64,000 bases of DNA from Lachnospiraceae bacterium (lineage in GTDB: Bacteria > Bacillota > Clostridia > Lachnospirales > Lachnospiraceae), in the NCBI GenBank assembly GCA_024403455.1, contig JAKSRR010000010.1, forward strand, positions 1 to 64,000. The letters are read 5' to 3'. Under the pieces are notes generated by a model. That model searched no databases. It saw nothing but the letters and a program-made list of their open reading frames with translations, and was not told the origin of the DNA. Within the stretch, counting starts at the first letter, position 1, and each line of letters opens with the position of its first letter. Shown in pieces: positions 7,736 to 16,762 of the stretch. The position numbers and the translations under genes are program-made.

Positions 7736-8650
7736 CTACCACCACTTCTTTTTCTTGGCGATAATCAGTCCCGTGATAATAACTAGGACACATACACCAA
7801 ATAAAATAGGATAGGACCATTTATATTCCAGTTCCGGCATATAAGCAAAGTTCATACCATACCACCCTGTAATGATAGATAACGGGAAGAAGATGGTTGT
7901 AATGACCGTCAGCACCGTCATGGTTTTATTTTGCCTTACATCAATATGGGTCTGATACAAATCGCGGATCTGCATACTGTATTCACGAAGTGCAAGAATC
8001 TGGTCTCTATAGCGCTCGATGCGTCCCGTAATCAATCTAAAATAACGAAGATTCTTTTCTGCAAAGAAATGATTTTCATTTTCTTCCAGTTCCTGACCCA
8101 AATCAATCATCTGCTCATAATGGGTGCGAAGGTCCAGTAAATCACCACGAATATCGTTAAGTGATTCTATGACATCCTTGTAGTTATCATTTAAAATATC
8201 GTCCTCTAATTTTTCCAGACGGCTTTCATAGGCCTCTAACATCTTTAGATCGTTATAAACCACCTGTTCCAGGAAATCATAAAGGAATCGCTCTAAACTA
8301 GGAAATCTCCATTTTCGATTTTTGATAATTTCCTCTACGGCATGCTGCGCAAATCCGCTTTCATCAATGAATACCACACCCTTCTCATCTAACGCAAATA
8401 TAAACTCCTTACGCTGTCCACTGATGCAGGTTCGATTAGGAATAGAGAAACCACCCGTGAGGGAATCATAGTTTACTTCCGCCTTTGTTGTATCTATTTC
8501 CATCGTCATATCCAGATCAATACCCATTGTAAAAGCATCCTTCTGCGCCTCCCATTCCTTTGCAGAAAGGATGGCTACATAAGGTGCCTGTCCGCTGGTA
8601 CACTCCTCTAGCGATGTTTCCATTAATGTTTCTTTGATTAAATAGTACAT
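7736..8650 (-). CDS. corA: CorA-family magnesium/divalent cation transporter
   Basis: A 304-residue CorA channel. The cytoplasmic N-terminal domain is followed by a long helix (about 115-235, coiled-coil character, with LEKLEDDILNDNYKD). Two C-terminal membrane helices then follow. The signature YGMNF lies between them and forms the selectivity filter; the end is basic with Trp residues, as in CorA. It carries Mg2+, and in some members Co2+ or Ni2+, as a pentamer in the cytoplasmic membrane. AGAGGA precedes the ATG. It converges on the flotillin gene at a shared terminator and is 42 bp from the upstream GNAT gene, so the two may be cotranscribed. Confidence 0.93.
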   Translation of the reverse strand: MYYLIKETLMETSLEECTSGQAPYVAILSAKEWEAQKDAFTMGIDLDMTMEIDTTKAEVNYDSLTGGFSIPNRTCISGQRKEFIFALDEKGVVFIDESGFAQHAVEEIIKNRKWRFPSLERFLYDFLEQVVYNDLKMLEAYESRLEKLEDDILNDNYKDVIESLNDIRGDLLDLRTHYEQMIDLGQELEENENHFFAEKNLRYFRLITGRIERYRDQILALREYSMQIRDLYQTHIDVRQNKTMTVLTVITTIFFPLSIITGWYGMNFAYMPELEYKWSYPILFGVCVLVIITGLIIAKKKKWW

Positions 8651-8692
8651 AACACTTTTCCTCTTAGTAATAAAAGCCTTCTATTGCACAGC

Positions 8693-9157
8693 CTATACAG
8701 ACTTACCTGTCATCTTCCCAAAAACAATTTCCTCTTCCGTGGTTTCCAGCTCCTGGTAACCATTTTTAAGGAAGCACTTTCGGCTGGCGCCATTGGATGT
8801 TTTCACCTCTGCCATAATCTGCAGGCAGCCTTTCTCCTTCGCAATCTGCGTCTCCCCTAAAGAAAGAAGAACTGCGCCATAACCATTCCCTCTGTGTTTT
8901 GGTGCCACACTATAGGATAGAACTGCGCTTTCTTTCTCTGCTTGGTAATCAAATCGTATGGTTCCTAAAGCTTCACCTGCTTCATTCATTCCAATATAGA
9001 AAAAACAATTCTCATCTGCCAGCTTCCCATCTAGCCAGGAAAGATGATTTTCCCAAGGAATAGGCTCTGTGGAAAATGAATTCTGTCTGGTTTCTGGATC
9101 ATTCGCCCAGTCAAACAAAATCTTTGCATCTTCTTTTGTGACTTTTCTTAAAAACAT
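8693..9157 (-). CDS. GNAT-family N-acetyltransferase
   Basis: A 154-residue acetyltransferase of the GNAT fold. VAPKHRGNGYG (about residues 84-94) is the acetyl-CoA pyrophosphate-binding loop (R/QxxGxG/A), and the C-terminal ASRKCFLKNGYQEL is the usual motif B, with the Asn and Tyr of NGY. The N-terminal WANDPETRQNSF pattern resembles GNAT enzymes that acetylate amino sugars (PseH/FlmH-like) or RimJ/L types. GGAG lies nine bases upstream of the ATG. The gene sits 22 bp after an acyltransferase that may modify surface glycans, which makes an amino-sugar substrate possible but unproven. Confidence 0.8.
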   Translation of the reverse strand: MFLRKVTKEDAKILFDWANDPETRQNSFSTEPIPWENHLSWLDGKLADENCFFYIGMNEAGEALGTIRFDYQAEKESAVLSYSVAPKHRGNGYGAVLLSLGETQIAKEKGCLQIMAEVKTSNGASRKCFLKNGYQELETTEEEIVFGKMTGKSV

Positions 9158-9179
9158 CTATGCTTTCTCCAATAAGACA

Positions 9180-10250
9180 CTACGTAACAATCTTTCGCAC
9201 CACTGGGATCTTCATCAAAATGAATACCGGCACTGCAGAAATAATGGCAACCGCTATTGATACCACCGGTAAAGAAAGAACCGGTGCAAAAAGTAAGGAG
9301 TTAAATCCTATCTTCTCCGTGAAGACAATGACCATGGGATGAATCAGATAAATTCCCAGAGTCATAGAGGATCCTGCCATGAGACAGCGACAAACCACTT
9401 TGTTGGATGGCATACGCGCATTTTTTACAAACAGGAAGATCGCTGTTACTGTCACAAAGGAAGTCAGACCCATAGGTGTATTCATAGAAATATCAAACAC
9501 ACCTTTACTCGTAGAGAAGTAAGTATCTGCCAATCCTGACAAAGGAAGCATGGCTATTGCAAGCATATAGATTACGATGCGAACGGGTTTGGAAATTTCG
9601 CTTCCATAGGTATGAAGATAATGTCCCCATACAAAATATCCCAGATATCCTGTAAATAAAAAGAAATCGTTGTAGGTTAGAAAGCCCCGCAGTAGTTCAC
9701 TGATTTTATTATCAAACATCAGCATTGTTCTGGCGAGCACATCAATCACAAAGAATATTGCTACATAATACAGGCAAACCTTCTTATCACTTTCCACGCT
9801 CTTTTTAATCATCGGAATGAATAAATACACGACTGCAATGGTGGGCAAAAACCAGAGATGATAGTGTCCTCTGCCGCTAAATACGTTCACTATTGTATCT
9901 TTCCAAAATGCTACGTTCATAGGTATATCACTAGTAAGTCCTACGAACAGGTAGAAAATGAATTTCCAAAAGAAGAACAAAAAATAGAAGTGCAGCACTC
10001 GCTTAAGAACACTGCGAATCGTAACCGCCTTCTTTGCATCCAGCATCAGTGTTCCGCTAATCATAAAATACAGGGCAACGCCAGAAAATCCCAGACAATC
10101 AAAGGCAGCATGCGTGCCAAAAAAGAACGTTCCTGCTGGTGCATCATAAATATGCTGCGCTGAAACATGTACCATCGCAACCAGGATACATGCCACCACG
10201 CGAAGCACATCCAGATATAGTATTCTGTTACTATCCATCTTCTTATTCAT
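9180..10250 (-). CDS. Acyltransferase-3 family membrane protein
   Basis: A 356-residue integral membrane protein of the acyltransferase 3 family, which O-acetylates or otherwise acylates surface polysaccharides, peptidoglycan or small molecules. About ten hydrophobic segments are visible. The N-terminus LYLDVLRVVACILVAMVHVS holds the conserved Arg and the catalytic His of VHVS, and VALYFMISGTLM follows as in the family. YHLWFLPTIAVVYLF is another family block. It starts with ATG at 10250 with only a weak ribosome site. The neighbouring GNAT gene may share its transcript. The substrate is unknown. Confidence 0.85.
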   Translation of the reverse strand: MNKKMDSNRILYLDVLRVVACILVAMVHVSAQHIYDAPAGTFFFGTHAAFDCLGFSGVALYFMISGTLMLDAKKAVTIRSVLKRVLHFYFLFFFWKFIFYLFVGLTSDIPMNVAFWKDTIVNVFSGRGHYHLWFLPTIAVVYLFIPMIKKSVESDKKVCLYYVAIFFVIDVLARTMLMFDNKISELLRGFLTYNDFFLFTGYLGYFVWGHYLHTYGSEISKPVRIVIYMLAIAMLPLSGLADTYFSTSKGVFDISMNTPMGLTSFVTVTAIFLFVKNARMPSNKVVCRCLMAGSSMTLGIYLIHPMVIVFTEKIGFNSLLFAPVLSLPVVSIAVAIISAVPVFILMKIPVVRKIVT

Positions 10251-10275
10251 CTGTTCTTTATCTCAAACAAACAAC

Positions 10276-10303
10276 AAAAAACTCCCCAGAAATATCTGAG
10301 GAG
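10276..10303 (-). terminator. Terminator of the PilZ/PNPOx unit
   Basis: On the minus strand CTCCTCAG pairs with CTGGGGAG (one G-U) around a short loop and is followed by six Ts. It lies 17 bp past the PNPOx stop codon. Confidence 0.8.
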
Positions 10304-10319
10304 CCTATCACAACACAAA

Positions 10320-10712
10320 TTAAAACTTGATGACTTCTGGCTCTTTTGTGAAGGAGCAAATGGTAGCTACCGCATCTTTGAAGTAGAGCACCTGCGTATT
10401 GCTGTCATTCTCATCGTACATTCCGCGAAGGTTGGGATATGCATCCAGCATAGCCTTCTTTGCTTCTACTCTGTCATCCTCTACCAGTTCACCAGTGATA
10501 CGAATCCAGTCACCCTCTACCATTGCAGAAACTTCAACCTTAGGATTTGCCATAATCTGCTGCGCTACAGGTTTTTTCTTTCCTGTCTGAATGTATAGTT
10601 TGCCATCAAATACGTTAGCTGTTCCAAAAGGTCTGACTCTAGGCTGATCACCTTCTACCGTTGCTAAATAGTACACGCCTGCTTTCTTAAGAAATTCTAC
10701 AACTTTTTCCAT
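10320..10712 (-). CDS. PNPOx-like flavin-binding split-barrel protein
   Basis: A 130-residue protein of the pyridoxamine 5'-phosphate oxidase-like superfamily, a split beta-barrel that binds FMN or related cofactors. The typical start is present: VVEFLKKAGVYYLATVEGDQPRVRPFG, where the R-PFG block contacts the cofactor; LYIQTGKKKPVAQQIMANP follows. Members of this group are often annotated as NimC/NimA-like or general-stress FMN-binding proteins; the substrate cannot be told from sequence. It follows the PilZ gene by only 6 bp and ends at a clear terminator, so the two form a two-gene unit. Confidence 0.83.
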   Translation of the reverse strand: MEKVVEFLKKAGVYYLATVEGDQPRVRPFGTANVFDGKLYIQTGKKKPVAQQIMANPKVEVSAMVEGDWIRITGELVEDDRVEAKKAMLDAYPNLRGMYDENDSNTQVLYFKDAVATICSFTKEPEVIKF

Positions 10713-10718
10713 GATCCG

Positions 10719-11087
10719 CTACTCTCCTTTACCACTTTCCTTTAGTCGCTCTACATATACAGAGGCCTGTCTATTGTTAATGTATTCCATCAACTCGTAG
10801 GATTTATATAATTCTACTCCCACATCTCTTTGAGATAATCGCACTACCTTTCCCTTACCAACTACAAGGGTCGGTGCAAAAACCTTCACAAAAGTTTCAG
10901 AATCATCAAAGAAGGACAATTCTACCTCATCACCAATTGCCAAATCGCACAAAGTCAGTCTAGCACCCTTTTCACTAATATCCTCAATTTTACAAGGAAT
11001 TTCCTTGTGTCTATCTACGATTACAATACACTCAAAATCAACTGGATATCTGGTGTATTCTCGCCGTTCTTTCATAACCTGATTCAC
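10719..11087 (-). CDS. PilZ-domain c-di-GMP receptor
   Basis: A 122-residue single-domain PilZ protein. Both c-di-GMP binding motifs are intact: RREYTRYP near the N-terminus (RxxxR) and DISEKGARL (D/NxSxxG). The protein therefore probably binds cyclic di-GMP. A GTG start at 11087 is chosen because AGGGGG lies 8 bases upstream; an in-frame ATG four codons later has no such site. A TATAAT box at 11148-11153 lies 60 bp upstream. It is followed by the PNPOx gene. An HD-GYP protein in this window (36493-37731) could degrade the same messenger. Confidence 0.88.
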   Translation of the reverse strand: MNQVMKERREYTRYPVDFECIVIVDRHKEIPCKIEDISEKGARLTLCDLAIGDEVELSFFDDSETFVKVFAPTLVVGKGKVVRLSQRDVGVELYKSYELMEYINNRQASVYVERLKESGKGE

Positions 11088-11147
11088 TTATGTTTCCCCC
11101 TATGATGCACAGTCTTTCTATTAAAAATACCCTGCCCCTATATATAG

Positions 11148-11153
11148 ATTATA
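11148..11153 (-). promoter_or_regulatory. -10 box upstream of the PilZ gene
   Basis: On the minus strand the stretch reads TGTATAAT, a consensus -10 box, 60 bp upstream of the GTG start. No convincing -35 box was found. Confidence 0.4.
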
Positions 11154-11189
11154 CATGAGAAAGGGTCCATTTTCGTAAGAAACATCATT

Positions 11190-11918
11190 TTATTTTGCCA
11201 GATCCTGAAGAACCTCTCCCGCCAAAATGAGACCTGCTACTGAAGGCACAAATGCGATACTTCCCGGAATTGCTTTCTTTGTATTCGTGCCTTCCTCAGC
11301 CTTTATCTTCTCCTGCATCTCTGCAGGAACCTTTATAGGTTCTTCTGTAGAATAAACCACTTTCAGTTTCTTGATCCCGCGTTTTTTACATTCATACCGC
11401 ATCACCTTTGCTAGTGGACACATGGATGTTTTATAAATATCTGCCACCTGGAATTTCGTAGGATCTAATTTATTCCCTGCACCCATGCTACTGATGACTG
11501 GAACGTCACACTTCTTTGCCTGCTGAATAATCTCTAGTTTTGCGGTTACTGTATCTACCGCATCTACAACATAATCATATTGTGAAAAATCAAAATCCTG
11601 CGCTGTCTCCGGAAGATAAAAACAATTCTTTATTTCCACCATCGCCTCTGGATTGATTTCCAAAATGCGTTCCTTCATAACCTCTGTTTTGTATCTGCCA
11701 ATTGTCTTCGTAGTTGCTATAATCTGCCTGTTTATATTAGTAATGCTGACCGTATCACTATCCACCAGCACAAAATTTCTTACCCCAGTTCTGGCAAGCG
11801 CTTCCGCAACATACCCGCCAACACCGCCAATACCAAAAATGGCTACCTTAGCTTTCTCTATATTTCTCATTCCCTCTTCCCCTAAGAGAAGAGCACTTCT
11901 GGAAAACTGTGTTAACAT
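11190..11918 (-). CDS. tcdA: tRNA threonylcarbamoyladenosine dehydratase (TcdA)
   Basis: A 242-residue E1-like (ThiF/MoeB) enzyme. The nucleotide-binding loop is FGIGGVGGYVAE (about 28-39), followed by LVDSDTVSITNINRQ, with the Asp and Arg that hold ATP. SSMGAGNKLDPTKF and the C-terminal SIAFVPSVAGLI match the TcdA/CsdL group rather than ThiF. The enzyme cyclises t6A to ct6A at tRNA position 37 using ATP, in the cytoplasm. The C-terminal tail is short, like other Firmicute TcdA proteins. GAGGA precedes the ATG. It is 19 bp downstream of the glycosyltransferase gene and could ride on the long upstream transcript. Confidence 0.9.
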   Translation of the reverse strand: MLTQFSRSALLLGEEGMRNIEKAKVAIFGIGGVGGYVAEALARTGVRNFVLVDSDTVSITNINRQIIATTKTIGRYKTEVMKERILEINPEAMVEIKNCFYLPETAQDFDFSQYDYVVDAVDTVTAKLEIIQQAKKCDVPVISSMGAGNKLDPTKFQVADIYKTSMCPLAKVMRYECKKRGIKKLKVVYSTEEPIKVPAEMQEKIKAEEGTNTKKAIPGSIAFVPSVAGLILAGEVLQDLAK

Positions 11919-11937
11919 CTATCTTTATCCTCGTTTT

Positions 11938-12996
11938 CTATGAACCTAATTCCTGCAACCTGTTTTGCGCCGGAGCAAAATCTCCACACTTTTTATATGC
12001 ATTCCTAGCCTCTGCCAAATTCCCAGTCACCTCATAAATGCATCCTCTATGATAGTGCGCCAGATAACTATTCGCACCAGATAATACCGTGAAAGAAAAG
12101 GTTGTCGCCTTCTGCAATTCCTTCAGGGCAGATTCCCATAATCCATTTTTCATGTAAATCATCCCCATGAGATATACATAATCTCCGCAGAAGGAAAAGT
12201 CTTCATAAATACCCTCTAAGGCAAGTGCCTCTGCTTCTCTCTCCATAGTCATCAGTGCATTTCCATAATCAACAATTAATAGCTGCACATAGGAAAGTTT
12301 TGGATTCACATCCTGCGCCAGTGCTTTCTCATAGTAGGATAGCGCTCCCTCATAATCCTCTACTACCTGTTGGCAGCGTCCTCTTTGGTAAAGCAGATAG
12401 GGATCTTCTGGAGAATCAGCAAGCATTTTGTCCAAAAGCGTTTTATTTCTCTCAGCCTTATCTTTTAAAAGCTCCTGGGTCTCATAACCATGATGAATCG
12501 CAGTGAGAGGGAGATAGATGCGTTCTTCGGTCTCTTTTCCCTCTAATGTTCTAATCTGCTCATGAATCGCATAGACATAGTGAAACTTTCTTTTATCAAA
12601 AAGCTTTTCTACGTAATCTGTAACTTCTTTTCCATCTTTTAATAGATTCCGACGACAGATCATTCCAATGCCCTGGGGATGGTTATCCATCTTGGCAAAT
12701 AATTTTTGCACATCTATTTTTTCGATATATTCATCACAATCTAATACTAGCACCGTGGGATACTTCGCATAGGAGATACATGTATTTTTTGCCAAGGCAA
12801 AATCATTTTGCCATACCATCTTCTCTACTCTGGCTCCCATCTGAAGGCCAATCTCCACGCTTCGATCTGTGGAACCGGTATCTAACAAAATGATTTCATA
12901 ATCTGTATCAAAAAACGCCTCCTGGATTGCCTTAATATAGGCTTCCAGATGGCGCTCTTCATTTTTCATAATTGTGCAAATCGAGATCTGATTCAT
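11938..12996 (-). CDS. SunS-like family 2 glycosyltransferase with TPR repeats
   Basis: A 352-residue protein. Residues about 1-110 are a GT-A glycosyltransferase: CTIMKNEERHLEAY at the start, LLDTGSTDRS (38-47) for the nucleotide, and the DxD metal site D86-C-D88 in VLDCDEY. The C-terminal half (about 190-350) is a TPR array (DPYLLYQRGRCQQVVEDYEG, YYEKALAQD, ALKELQKATTF). This layout matches SunS-type enzymes, which glycosylate peptides, and related enzymes near flagellin or surface-protein genes. The stop of the upstream 131-residue gene overlaps its start in TAATG, so the two are translationally coupled. The small partner may be substrate or accessory. No membrane segment is present. Confidence 0.85.
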   Translation of the reverse strand: MNQISICTIMKNEERHLEAYIKAIQEAFFDTDYEIILLDTGSTDRSVEIGLQMGARVEKMVWQNDFALAKNTCISYAKYPTVLVLDCDEYIEKIDVQKLFAKMDNHPQGIGMICRRNLLKDGKEVTDYVEKLFDKRKFHYVYAIHEQIRTLEGKETEERIYLPLTAIHHGYETQELLKDKAERNKTLLDKMLADSPEDPYLLYQRGRCQQVVEDYEGALSYYEKALAQDVNPKLSYVQLLIVDYGNALMTMEREAEALALEGIYEDFSFCGDYVYLMGMIYMKNGLWESALKELQKATTFSFTVLSGANSYLAHYHRGCIYEVTGNLAEARNAYKKCGDFAPAQNRLQELGS

Positions 12997-13391
12997 TATG
13001 CTTCTTTCATTTCAGACAGAACAGTTTGTAATTTCTGTAAGAAAGGAATAATAGCTTCATCCATGATTTTAGCTGTATCTTCTGCATTCTGTGCACGAAA
13101 AGCCTTACCAAAACTAACAATAGCTGGTTCAATCTCATCAGAGGAAATTTTCTTTTCCTTCGCATTAATCACATCAGAGCAGCCATTATATCCTTCAATG
13201 ACCCAGTTGAATCCGTCAATCATCATACGAAGGAATTCCCAGGAATCCTCTAACACTTCGGTTCTTAATTCCTGAACCATACCTTCCATCTTAGGAATCA
13301 GGTTGCCCAAATATTCCTCCATGGTTTCCATGGTCTCTTTCTGTAATGCCGCTGTATCTTCTGTAGATGTTTTATTTAAATTAATAATCAT
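12996..13391 (-). CDS. Small helical protein coupled to the glycosyltransferase
   Basis: A 131-residue acidic, almost wholly helical protein with no signal peptide or membrane segment. I do not recognise its family. Visible features are an N-terminal ETMETMEEYLGNL helix, an aromatic stretch WEFLRMMIDGFNWVIEGYNG around residues 51-70 with the only Cys just after it, and a C-terminal helix ending LSEMKEA. AAGGAG precedes the ATG at good spacing, so it is a real gene. It overlaps the SunS-like gene by one base. The length and helical make-up resemble flagellar export chaperones or small secreted helical proteins, but this is only a resemblance. Confidence 0.6.
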   Translation of the reverse strand: MIINLNKTSTEDTAALQKETMETMEEYLGNLIPKMEGMVQELRTEVLEDSWEFLRMMIDGFNWVIEGYNGCSDVINAKEKKISSDEIEPAIVSFGKAFRAQNAEDTAKIMDEAIIPFLQKLQTVLSEMKEA

Positions 13392-13491
13392 AGCTACTCC
13401 TTTTTAACCCTCTATTCCACTACGAAATTTCCAGAGGAAAACCACTCTTTATAGATATATCGGACAATAGGAAAGAATTCTTTACCTGTAT

Positions 13492-14454
13492 CTACTTTGT
13501 TGCAAACAATTCCTTAATGAACTTTCCACAAGGAGAGAAGTCATCCGGCTTATAGCCATAAGTTGCACGGCAATCAGGGCTTAAGATTGCACTGGTTTCA
13601 TCCTTATTGGAAAGATTCCAAATGATGAAACTGATGTCATTTTCCTTTAAGAAGCGAATCCAGGTCTTGGATTCTTCCACATTAATATCTCCATTTCCCT
13701 GGGCATTGCATACACCAAATTCAGTAACGAAGATGGGCAGACCCTTTTCGATTGCTGCTCTTGCCTTATCCCTAAGTTCTTCTTTATGGGTATCTGCATA
13801 AAAGTGCAGTGTGTACATAATGTTCTCAAAAGGAAGAGGCTTTTCTGCTGCGATATGAACATCCTGCGACCACATAGGGGTACCAACGATAATAATCTTA
13901 TCAGGATCGTTTTCTCGAATGACAGGAATCACTTCCATAGCGTAATCATAAATCACATCCCATGGTGCCTTAGGACCATTAGGCTCATTGCAGATTTCAT
14001 AAATAACATTGTCATAATCTTTTAACTGGGCACTGATTTTCTTAAAGAATGCAATCGCTTCATCCTTGTGTGCCATAGGGGTTTCTTCCAACAGAATATG
14101 CCAATCAATGAGCGCATAAATACCTAATTTTGCACAGGTCTCTACACCCTTTAAAAGCAGATTCTCTAATTCCACTTTGTGGTCATAATTTCCATCTGCA
14201 TACCCAAAATCACCGTCTGCAGAGGCAGAGTACATTGCAAAGCGGAAGATATCAAAGTCGAAAATATTGACTAAGTCACGAATGCCTTCTTCGTTTAAGA
14301 ACTTAGGGAAGCTGGACATGTTATGAGAACTAAGCCCCTTTAAAAGAACCTTCTTTCCCTTTTTATCCACCAAATTCTTTCCTTCTACATGAAGTTTGTC
14401 ATGCAGACCAAATGGTGTCAGTTTTTCATTTCTCATTTTTGCAATCGTTGCCAT
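13492..14454 (-). CDS. GH5 endoglucanase/beta-glycanase, cytoplasmic
   Basis: A 320-residue catalytic domain of glycoside hydrolase family 5. The acid/base is E157 in YEICNEP and the nucleophile is E245 in VTEFG; LIDWHI (about 116-121) and TLHFYADTH (about 215-223) are other active-site blocks. These hydrolyse beta-1,4-glucans with retention. There is no signal peptide, no binding module and no linker, whereas most GH5 cellulases of rumen bacteria are secreted. It may therefore act on imported cello-oligosaccharides. AAGGGG precedes the ATG. It lies 15 bp after the zinc-ribbon membrane protein gene, inside the long minus-strand array. Confidence 0.92.
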   Translation of the reverse strand: MATIAKMRNEKLTPFGLHDKLHVEGKNLVDKKGKKVLLKGLSSHNMSSFPKFLNEEGIRDLVNIFDFDIFRFAMYSASADGDFGYADGNYDHKVELENLLLKGVETCAKLGIYALIDWHILLEETPMAHKDEAIAFFKKISAQLKDYDNVIYEICNEPNGPKAPWDVIYDYAMEVIPVIRENDPDKIIIVGTPMWSQDVHIAAEKPLPFENIMYTLHFYADTHKEELRDKARAAIEKGLPIFVTEFGVCNAQGNGDINVEESKTWIRFLKENDISFIIWNLSNKDETSAILSPDCRATYGYKPDDFSPCGKFIKELFATK

Positions 14455-14469
14455 AATGTACCCCTTTTC

Positions 14470-16761
14470 TTAGTCTTCGACGATTTCTTCTTTTATAATT
14501 GCCAAATTCTCTAGCTCCTCTATTACGCCAGAATCTATATCATACTGATACACATGTCTGTTTACACCGGTCATATCATAAGCCTCAAAAAGAATGCTTC
14601 CATTCACATATGCAATCTCACTGATTCCTGCCATGTACATTACTTCTACAGAAGTCGAATCTGCAGCACCAGTAAACATCTCTAGGTAAACAAACTTCTT
14701 TCCACCTTCTGCAGAGAACCCTATACCACCCTTTTGGTCCACTGCCGTATGATAAACATCTGAGGCCGTTCCTTTATATAAATCACTGACACGATACAAC
14801 GCTTCCTTTACTGTATCCAGATAGTACACAGCCACTGTTTCATCATCTCTGTCATACGCTGCAAATACTAGGATGCCGTCGTCATAAGCATAAATATTAT
14901 CTACCTCATAACTGTGGCCTGTGGTATCCAGAGAAAGCTTCCTTCTGTTCTCTCCAGTATCTGCATCCATCACACTCCAGGTGTAGAAATCAAAGACATA
15001 TAAGTTGGGACCATCCACAAGGAAGGAGCAAACTGGTCCTTCATATATCGTCTCACTACTTCCATCATAACATATTTTTCGGATTTCTTTATAATCTGTT
15101 GCATATACAGCTTCTTCTGTGACCACAAAGTCCTGCACCGAAAAACCCTGTGCAACAGGATACTCCATACCTGTTTCATAAGCATAGAAGCAAAGAAGTA
15201 CACTTCCACCCTCGTAAGGAAGCTTTGTATAGAACAAATACTTTCCAAAATCAGCCACCATTTGCTTCATGGAATCCGTTTCTATTCCTTCCATAAGCAT
15301 AGGTTCTATCTCTGTGTTCAAGTCCCCAGGAGCAATTGAATAAAGATTCTTATCCCGCACCTGATAAATCTGGTTCGTCTCTTCATTGTAGGCAAACGCC
15401 CAGTTCCCTCTCGGCGCCTGATTTACACTAAGCTTCTCCTGCGGAATCACTCCGGACTGCAGGGCAATTCCCCCAGAAGCTGTACCCGGCATATGAGCAT
15501 AAACCAAATCTTCCAGTTTTCCCTGACTAAGCAAACCTATTTCTTTAGCTTCCCTTGCCCCATCGCTATACCAGTTATAATCCACAATGGCAAGATGGTC
15601 CCCATAGTATGCCACATAAACATCCATATCCTCTAGGCCTGTCATGACATAACCACAGTATACATCCGTTCTTGGCACAATACTGACTTTGTATAAGGAC
15701 CAGTCTGTTCCAAGGACTGCATCCAGAGACTGGCGAGACTCTTCATCAATAGCCATAAAGTCTGTACGCTCAAGACTATAACTTCCACATATGTAGTCAT
15801 CCTTCTCTTCGGACAGGGAGAAATATAAACCGCCATCTAAGAAGTAATATTTTGCAAGATCCGTTTCAAATGCTCTTCCTTCCGGCGAGAACAGACCTCT
15901 ATGATGTTCCTCTGCGCTTTCCTTACTAGTCACTTCCACAGCAATCTCTACATCCTGAAATCCCTTTGCAGAAATCGTGATGGTTGCTGCACCCTCTTTT
16001 TCACCAGTAAGCAGAAGAATATTTCCTTTTTCTTCTACTTCAACCGCCCTCACAGGATCAACCGTTACCGTATATTCGCCGCCGCTAAGTTCCTCATAGT
16101 TCTCAATCACTACCCGGCTACTTCCATCTACTGGAAGATTTACAGATACGGAAGAAAGAGAAATGGTTGCCTTTCCAAAGACTCGGTCCGTCCGAATCAC
16201 ACCCGTCATACAGAGAATCAGAATACCCGCTGCTGCCACAATCCCCGCAAATAGAATTGCACATAATGTAACAACAAGAGGATTGCTTTTCTTATCTGCA
16301 TATTCCTTCCTGGCTACTTCGTTACTTCTATTCGAACTATCCTTCTTAGGCTCTACGCTGTTTCTACTCGAGATATTCTTTGAATGCTCTGCATGGAGAC
16401 TCTTTCCACTCTCTTTATCTTTTTGGGTTGCAGATTCCGGCACCACATTCTGCCTGCTCTCAGACTGCGTTTTTGCTCCATGGGAACCCTGATTTGTACC
16501 AGATCCTTTATTTTGCCTATTTCTTCTCTTCTTTCTGGCTGAGCTTTGACTTTTCTCCGCCTGCGCAAATAAAGGCTCCCCCGCAGGCTCGCTTTCACCA
16601 CTTTCCTTTTGTGAAGTTTCTGCAAAAACCGCTCGAAGAACGGCCTCTTTCCGCTCTACTGCAGTGAGAGACTCTTCTTCAATCTTTGCCCCACACTTCT
16701 CACAAAAATGCACTTTTTCACCTGGTTCATAACCAAATCCGCATGCATTACAGTATAACAT
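14470..16761 (-). CDS. Zinc-ribbon membrane protein with large extracellular repeat domain
   Basis: A 763-residue protein with four parts. An N-terminal zinc ribbon (CNACGFGYEPGEKVHFCEKCG) is followed by a charged, Ser/Lys-rich linker of about 130 residues. One membrane helix comes next (about 170-190, LVVTLCAILFAGIVAAAGIL). The rest is an outside domain of about 570 residues. This first has an Ig-like segment (about 195-285) and then many blade-like units of 40-50 residues (AFAYNEETNQIYQVRDKNLYS, YDDGILVFAAYDR), resembling the DUF5050 propeller. No enzyme motif is seen. Start 16761 is chosen over a longer frame because GGAG precedes it and it follows the leucine-rich gene stop by one base. 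The role is probably envelope sensing or scaffolding. Confidence 0.72.
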   Translation of the reverse strand: MLYCNACGFGYEPGEKVHFCEKCGAKIEEESLTAVERKEAVLRAVFAETSQKESGESEPAGEPLFAQAEKSQSSARKKRRNRQNKGSGTNQGSHGAKTQSESRQNVVPESATQKDKESGKSLHAEHSKNISSRNSVEPKKDSSNRSNEVARKEYADKKSNPLVVTLCAILFAGIVAAAGILILCMTGVIRTDRVFGKATISLSSVSVNLPVDGSSRVVIENYEELSGGEYTVTVDPVRAVEVEEKGNILLLTGEKEGAATITISAKGFQDVEIAVEVTSKESAEEHHRGLFSPEGRAFETDLAKYYFLDGGLYFSLSEEKDDYICGSYSLERTDFMAIDEESRQSLDAVLGTDWSLYKVSIVPRTDVYCGYVMTGLEDMDVYVAYYGDHLAIVDYNWYSDGAREAKEIGLLSQGKLEDLVYAHMPGTASGGIALQSGVIPQEKLSVNQAPRGNWAFAYNEETNQIYQVRDKNLYSIAPGDLNTEIEPMLMEGIETDSMKQMVADFGKYLFYTKLPYEGGSVLLCFYAYETGMEYPVAQGFSVQDFVVTEEAVYATDYKEIRKICYDGSSETIYEGPVCSFLVDGPNLYVFDFYTWSVMDADTGENRRKLSLDTTGHSYEVDNIYAYDDGILVFAAYDRDDETVAVYYLDTVKEALYRVSDLYKGTASDVYHTAVDQKGGIGFSAEGGKKFVYLEMFTGAADSTSVEVMYMAGISEIAYVNGSILFEAYDMTGVNRHVYQYDIDSGVIEELENLAIIKEEIVED

Positions 16762-16762
16762 T

